A stretch of DNA of 7,397 nucleotides from JBFLVQ01 sp040758525. GTDB lineage: Bacteria; Acidobacteriota; Blastocatellia; Chloracidobacteriales; JADJPF01. This document shows, piece by piece, positions 1 through 5,700 of this stretch. A program made the position numbers and the translations under genes. The notes under the pieces were generated by a model. That model was not told the DNA's origin. It did not search any database and saw only the letters and a list, made by a program, of their open reading frames with translations. Numbering within the stretch: position 1 is the stretch's first letter; every line of letters starts with the position of its first letter. The DNA lies in the NCBI GenBank assembly GCA_040758525.1, contig JBFLVQ010000480.1, positions 1 to 7,397 of the forward strand, read 5' to 3'.

Positions 1-2773
1 CTGGTATTGAAGTGGTAGGAATGGAGGCTGCTGTTATTGTAAAAGTAGAGTCAGTTTCGGGAGCGGTCAAATTTTGTGATGATGTAATACGTGACTCTTG
101 AACATCGGGCGGATCTATCCAATAACGACGACGTTGAAAAGGATATGTAGGAAGCGAGACGCGTTTACGCTTTTCACCATTATGGTATGCCTGCCAATCC
201 ACTGTCACACCAGCAACCCAGAGTCTTCCCAACGTAATGGCAATAGATTCGTCTGCGTAGATCTCCTCATTAGGATGTGGTAAGGAAGAGAGCAGAATCT
301 GTTGATTGTGTATATCTATCTGAGTCTTTGCCAGCGCACACAGAGTACGACCTGGTCCCACTTCCAACAACACCTTATCATTATTAGTAAGTAAATGGCT
401 TAACCCTTCTGCGAATAGCACCGTCTGTCGCAAATGATTGGCCCAATAATTTGGATCAGTAGCTTGCTCCACTGTTATCCATCTTCCTGTGAGATTCGAC
501 AAATAAGGTATTTTGGGCGGATAAAGCGATACTCTTTTTACCTCATCGGCAAATGGTGCAACCGCTGAAGACATCATATGGGAATGGAATGCATGTGATG
601 TGTGCAAGCGACGGTATTCCAATCCTCGCTGAGCAAGTTCGTAGGAGAGTTGATCTATCGCATCATTCTCACCAGCAACTACACAAAGAGCAGGTCCATT
701 AACAGCAGCCAAAGAGAGTGTTGCTGTTAGCATTGGTTGCAACTCGTGCTGGGAAAGCGGTACAGCCAGCATACCACCACGTGGTAATTGCTGCATCAAA
801 CGTGCTCGTGCACAGACTAACTTTAGGGCGTCTGGTAAGGAGAAGACTCCTGCCAAACAGGCTGCTACATATTCACCAATGCTATGTCCGATCATTGCTT
901 GAGGAATTACTCCCCACTCTATCCACATCTTCGCAAGCGCATATTCAATGGAAAAAAGCGCCGGTTGTGCTAGGTAAGTCTCTTCAAGCTGCTGGGAAGC
1001 TTTTTCAATAAAGTGTGGTTGAGGAAAGATAATTTCACGTAGATCAAGGTTCAACAATGGTGAGAGCATATCTATACAGATATCGATCTGCTCACGAAAA
1101 ACTCTTTCATTATGGTATAGATCAAGACCCATATTTACATATTGTGTGCCCTGACCAGGAAACATAAAAACCGCGTTTCGTTCCGTGAACTCTCTAGTGT
1201 TTATAAAGACCTTTGCTGAATCTGCAGATCTCAATTTAACAACGGCATCGGTGAGATCCTTACATATTACCACTTTGCGACAGTTGAAAGCTTTGCGCCC
1301 CACTTGAGTAGTATAGGCAATATCAGCCAGATTGAGTTCAGTATGCTCATTCAAATGGTCAATAAGATTATTAGTTGCTGCTTCTAACGCTTCGGGATTG
1401 AGCGCCGATAGAAGGATCAGATGTTGGGCACGTAGGCTGATAGAGGATTCGATGCTAGGCGCTTCTTCTAATAATACATGTGCGTTCGTCCCTCCTATGC
1501 CAAAAGAGCTAACGCCAGCTCGGCGGGGAAAATCGTTTGTTGTCCAGTTACGCAACTCTTTATTCACATAAAAAGGACTGCTCTCAAAATCGATCTTAGG
1601 GTTAGGTTGTGAGAAATGTAGACTAGCAGGTATTACACCCTGTTTTATAGCTAACGCAGTCTTGATCAATCCTGCTATACCAGCAGCCGTATCAAGATGA
1701 CCTAGATTAGTCTTGAGCGAACCGATCCCACAAAAGCCCCTTCTTTGTGTATAAGTCCGAAAAGCCTCTGTTAGTGCAGCTATTTCAATGGGATCACCTA
1801 AAGGTGTAGCGGTACCATGGGCTTCAATATAAGTGATCGTATCTGGATCTATACCAGCAAGGGCAAGAGCTTCTGAGATCACTTCTGCTTGCCCATCAAT
1901 CCCGGGCGCAGTATAACCAATCTTGGTAAACCCATCGTTATTTACAGCAAATCCTTTAATCACCGCATAAATATGATCTCCATCAGCAAGTGCGTCGGTA
2001 AGCCTTTTAAGCAAAACCATACCGGCACCGCTACTAAAGACTGTCCCGCTTGCGCCTTCGTCAAATGCGCGGCAATATCCATCCGGTGAACCTATACCAC
2101 CCTCTTGATAAAGGTAACCGATCTGTTGTGGTACTCTTACAGAAACACCACCTGCCAGCGCCATATCACACTGATAATTGAGCAGGCTCTGACAGGCAAA
2201 GACGGTCGCAACCAGTGATGTTGAGCAGGCTGTTTGAACATTAACACTCGGCCCCTTTAGATTGAGCTTGTAAGAGATTCGTGTGGGAAGAAAGTCTTTC
2301 TCATTACCGATCATTATTTGGAATTCGCCTGCCGATAAGATAATTTCAGGATTAGAGAGTAGATTGAAAAGTAGATAGGTATTAGCGCCTGCACCAGCAA
2401 AAACACCTATTTTGCTAGCATAGCTACTGACATTATAACCAGCATCCTCCAGCGCTTCCCAGGCACATTCCAGTAGAATACGATGCTGTGGATCGGTCGT
2501 TTCAGCTTCTCTAGGTGTAAATCCAAAAAATTCAGCGTCAAAAAATTCAATATCGCTCAACACTCCAGCAGCTTTGACAAAATACTTGTTGCTCAACTTC
2601 ACAGGTGTTACTCCCGCAGCTAACAACTGTTCATTGGTAAAGAACGAAACAGAAACTACACCATTGCAGAGATTACGCCAAAATTTTCCTATCGTATTGG
2701 CAGCCGGAAATCGACCACTTAACCCGATAATTGCAATGTTTTCTAACAACTCTTGGTTACTAACATCACTCAT
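1..2773 (-). CDS. Type I modular polyketide synthase, KS-AT (3' end outside window)
   Basis: This is the N-terminal 924 residues of a modular PKS. I read every codon from the ATG at 2773 to base 2 and found no stop or frameshift; base 1 is the first base of the next codon. KS spans about 11-440 and AT about 536-830. A post-AT linker ends in PTYPFQRRRYW (875-885) and a Ser/Thr-rich stretch follows to the left edge. The start is well fixed: an in-frame TGA lies at 2782-2780, so only GTG 2779 or ATG 2773 can open the frame, and the GGTGA at 2784-2780 is well spaced only for the ATG. Before the KS there are only about ten residues, too few for a folded docking domain. The gene is very likely cotranscribed with the NRPS upstream and its protein should accept the NRPS product on the KS. 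It would then add a malonyl-derived C2 unit. Reductive domains and ACP would lie beyond the left edge. Confidence 0.97.
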   Translation of the reverse strand, partial: MSDVSNQELLENIAIIGLSGRFPAANTIGKFWRNLCNGVVSVSFFTNEQLLAAGVTPVKLSNKYFVKAAGVLSDIEFFDAEFFGFTPREAETTDPQHRILLECAWEALEDAGYNVSSYASKIGVFAGAGANTYLLFNLLSNPEIILSAGEFQIMIGNEKDFLPTRISYKLNLKGPSVNVQTACSTSLVATVFACQSLLNYQCDMALAGGVSVRVPQQIGYLYQEGGIGSPDGYCRAFDEGASGTVFSSGAGMVLLKRLTDALADGDHIYAVIKGFAVNNDGFTKIGYTAPGIDGQAEVISEALALAGIDPDTITYIEAHGTATPLGDPIEIAALTEAFRTYTQRRGFCGIGSLKTNLGHLDTAAGIAGLIKTALAIKQGVIPASLHFSQPNPKIDFESSPFYVNKELRNWTTNDFPRRAGVSSFGIGGTNAHVLLEEAPSIESSISLRAQHLILLSALNPEALEAATNNLIDHLNEHTELNLADIAYTTQVGRKAFNCRKVVICKDLTDAVVKLRSADSAKVFINTREFTERNAVFMFPGQGTQYVNMGLDLYHNERVFREQIDICIDMLSPLLNLDLREIIFPQPHFIEKASQQLEETYLAQPALFSIEYALAKMWIEWGVIPQAMIGHSIGEYVAACLAGVFSLPDALKLVCARARLMQQLPRGGMLAVPLSQHELQPMLTATLSLAAVNGPALCVVAGENDAIDQLSYELAQRGLEYRRLHTSHAFHSHMMSSAVAPFADEVKRVSLYPPKIPYLSNLTGRWITVEQATDPNYWANHLRQTVLFAEGLSHLLTNNDKVLLEVGPGRTLCALAKTQIDIHNQQILLSSLPHPNEEIYADESIAITLGRLWVAGVTVDWQAYHNGEKRKRVSLPTYPFQRRRYWIDPPDVQESRITSSQNLTAPETDSTFTITAASIPTTSIP
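285..1168 (-). other. Acyltransferase domain, predicted malonyl-CoA specific
   Basis: This domain loads the extender unit on the ACP of the module. It starts near FPGQGTQ (538-544), has the nucleophile Ser631 in GHSIGE, an Arg-rich motif RARLMQ after it, and HAFH at 727-730 with the catalytic His at 730, and closes with EVGPGRTL. HAFH is the established mark of malonyl-CoA selection, where methylmalonyl domains have YASH, and Ile after the active Ser agrees. The module has its own AT, so it is a cis-AT system. Confidence 0.93.
1454..2743 (-). other. Ketosynthase domain with complete catalytic triad
   Basis: This domain takes the upstream thioester and condenses it with the malonyl extender by decarboxylative Claisen condensation. 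The triad is intact: Cys183 in TACSTS, His319 in EAHGTAT and His359 in KTNLGHLD, with the usual spacings of 136 and 40 residues. The domain ends with FGIGGTNAHVLLEEAP (424-439). The only small departure is Ala for the second Gly of EAHGTGT. It directly follows an NRPS T domain in the line, so an aminoacyl or peptidyl substrate is expected. Confidence 0.95.
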
Positions 2774-2778
2774 TTCCA

Positions 2779-2784
2779 CTCACC
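2779..2784 (-). promoter_or_regulatory. Ribosome binding site of the PKS gene
   Basis: The spacer reads GGTGAG on the coding strand. Its GGTGA matches the 3' part of the canonical Shine-Dalgarno AGGAGGTGA and ends six bases before the ATG at 2773. The TGA inside it is an in-frame stop for the PKS frame, which fixes the start downstream. The 21-base spacer has no room for a promoter or terminator, so the two genes should share a transcript. Confidence 0.55.
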
Positions 2785-2794
2785 GTAATTTTGA

Positions 2795-5700
2795 TTAATC
2801 TTTTTTTGATCTCAATTTCACATTTGCAAAACGATTCAAAGCCTGTCGCTGCTTTTTAGCTCGCTCTTCAAACTGAACGGCAGTAGCACGTGTTTGTGGT
2901 TGTTGATCTAGATGATTAGCTAACATAGCAATGGTTGGATATTTGAAGAGATCTATTAAAGGCAATTGACAGTTTACTATTGATTGTAACCGGCTCTGTA
3001 CCTGCGCCATTAACAAGGAGTGTCCACCGAGATCAAAAAAGTTGTCCTGTGTGCCAATCTTTTCTAAACCGAGTACCTTTCGCCAAACTTCAACTATCCT
3101 TTGCTCCGTTTCCGTTTTTGGCGCTATATAATTGGCTGTCAATTCTGGCCTGTATCTATCAGGTGGTGGCAATGCCTGCCGATCAATTTTACCAGAGACT
3201 GTAAGCGGCAAACGATCTAGCATCACAAATGTCGAAGGTATCATATATTCAGGCAACCTCTGTTTAAGAAAGTTGCGCAATTCATTGATAGTTGGCGGAC
3301 TCTTCTTCTCTACTACAACATAAGCTATCAATCGTTTGTCGTTAGGTCTATCCTCACGTACAATAACAATATTTTCATGCACAGCCGGATGGTTAGATAG
3401 GGTTGCTATTATTTCGCCAAGCTCTATACGGAAACCACGAATTTTAACTTGATTATCAACACGACCTAAAAATTGAATATTGCCGTCAGTCTTCCAATGG
3501 GCTAGATCGCCTGTACAATAAAGACGTGCGCCTGGTTGCCCATTAAATGGATCAGGAACAAATCTCTCTGCTGTTAACTCTGTATGATTCAAATAACCAC
3601 GCGCAATACCTTCTCCGCCTATATATAACTGGCCTGGTACTGCAATCGGTACAGGTTGAAACTTTTCATCTAAAATGTATATCTGCACATTCGATATTGG
3701 TATACCGATCGGCAATTCCGTATTATCATCGATTGTTATACTGTCTTTAGGTGTTTGATAGAAAGTAGCGGTGATAGTTGTTTCGCTAGGTCCATAAGTA
3801 TTAAGCCACTCTATTTTGTCACCACTGATCTTACGCCATTGTGTATAGCGTTCTGGTAATGCTTTTTCACCTCCAACTATCACTAATCGCAATGAACCAG
3901 GCAGTGCTGTTTGTGATTGTGACAACTCACTCACCCATTCATGCCAATAAGAGGTTGGCAGATTAAGAATCGTAATCCCAGAGCTATCCAATATCTTTAA
4001 CAACTCAGAGCCAAATGCTATTTCATCTCCTTGTAATACTAATGTCGCCCCAGACATCCAACAGGGAAATATCTCTTCAGCAGCGGCGTCAAAGCTAATG
4101 GAATGAAATTGGAAGACCCTATCATTGGCAACCAATTTTAATATAGGGATCATAGCAAAAGCATGATTGATTATACTTCGCTGAGTTACCATTACTCCTT
4201 TTGGCTGTCCGCTAGATCCAGAAGTGTAGATAATATATGCCAGGTTTTCCGTATGTGCGCAATTATCAAGATTCTCTGCGCAATTAGTGGCTATCGCTGG
4301 CCACTCAGAGTCTAGACAAACAATTTTCGCCGTATCAACTGGTATAGTAGCGATCAATTTTTGTTGAGTCAGGATCAATGGTACACCAGCCTCCTCGATC
4401 ATTTGAGTCAATCTCTGTTTCGGATAAGCTGGATCAAGTGGAAGGTAGGCTGCACCAGCCTTGAGGATACCCAGCAGTCCTATAGGTAAATTCAGAGATC
4501 GATCCACACAAAGCCCAATCACTGACTCAGCACTAACACCTAGGGATCGTAGATAACGGGCTAATTGGTTTGAACGTATATTCAATTCTGCATAGCTAAG
4601 TGATTGTCCTTGGCAAATCACTGCTATTTGCTCGGGGGTCTTTTCTGCTTGTAGCTCGAATAGACGAGCAATAGTTTGCTTGAATGGGAAAGGCTTAGTA
4701 GTGATATTAGTCTGAACTAATATATGCTCTTTTTCACCTGGAGCAAACAGGCTAATCTGATCAAGCGACTGATTGATGTCAATAAGGAAAGCATCAAAGA
4801 CTCGCAGAAAATGTTCTACTACTCGTTGGCGCAAGCCGCTTTCAAAAACATCACAGTGTAGATCAAAGTGGAGTGATAAGTTACCTGCCCCAGCAAGATC
4901 GAGAACCTGTAATGCCAAGCAATCATCTTCATAGCCTGTATGTAGCCATTTTGCTGAAACATTAGCGCCATGAAAGTCTGTATATGTAACAGTATGAAAA
5001 TTAAGAAATATCTCATAAGCACGGTTGTGTATTGGATTACCGATAGGAAACTGACGATGGTGCAAAGTTTCAGAAGCTTCGGCAGTAATCTTCTCAATAA
5101 GGCTGACGAAAGTGTCTTTATTGTTTACATTAATATGTAATGGCAACACCTCCATAAATGGTCCGATCATCTCCTTGAATGTTTCCGTTCGTCGATTGTG
5201 AAAAGCGGCTCCTATAGAAAAAGAATGGTTACCACTACTACGATAAAGATAAGCGGCTAACAGAGCAGCAAAGATATTAAAAAGGGTGGCATTTATCGTC
5301 TTGGTGAATAACTGTTTTTGCCTAGCAATCTCTTTCAGTTTCCATGTCCGTTCAGGTCCAATTTGACAACTGATTCTTTCCACCTGGGAAGTTTTTTTTA
5401 TCGGTAACTTGCCATAGAAAGTCACGGGCTCGAATCGTCTAGCCAGCTTCTTTTGCCAGTAGACCTGTGCAGTCTGGTAGTAAGCAGATTCACGCAGTCT
5501 GTGCTGATAATCTATAAAACTACTGAACTGTGGCAGATCAACCCCGATAGATAACTGTCCTACTAATGACTTTTGGTAGAAATCATCCATCTGACGGAAG
5601 ATAATGGCCACTGACCAATGGTCGATAATAATTTGATGCATGGTAAGATACCAGGCAGACTTCTTCTGTGGTAATTTGATGAGTACAGAATCAAAGAGTG

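Noticed and set aside
718..1011. Plus-strand open frame of 97 codons
   Set aside because: It lies wholly opposite the AT coding region, shows no recognisable protein features and is explained as an antisense shadow.
2777..2779. GTG as an alternative PKS start
   Set aside because: It directly abuts the GGTGA ribosome binding site with no spacing, while the ATG two codons later is well spaced.
2801..2807. Run of seven A (coding strand) near the NRPS 3' end as a programmed frameshift site that fuses NRPS to PKS
   Set aside because: The PKS is already in the zero frame, and both shifted frames end in a stop within about a dozen codons, so slippage would not join the proteins.
4819..5097. Minus-strand open frame of 92 codons in another frame
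   Set aside because: It overlaps the well supported second C-like domain out of frame, and its hydrophobic look comes from the shifted reading.
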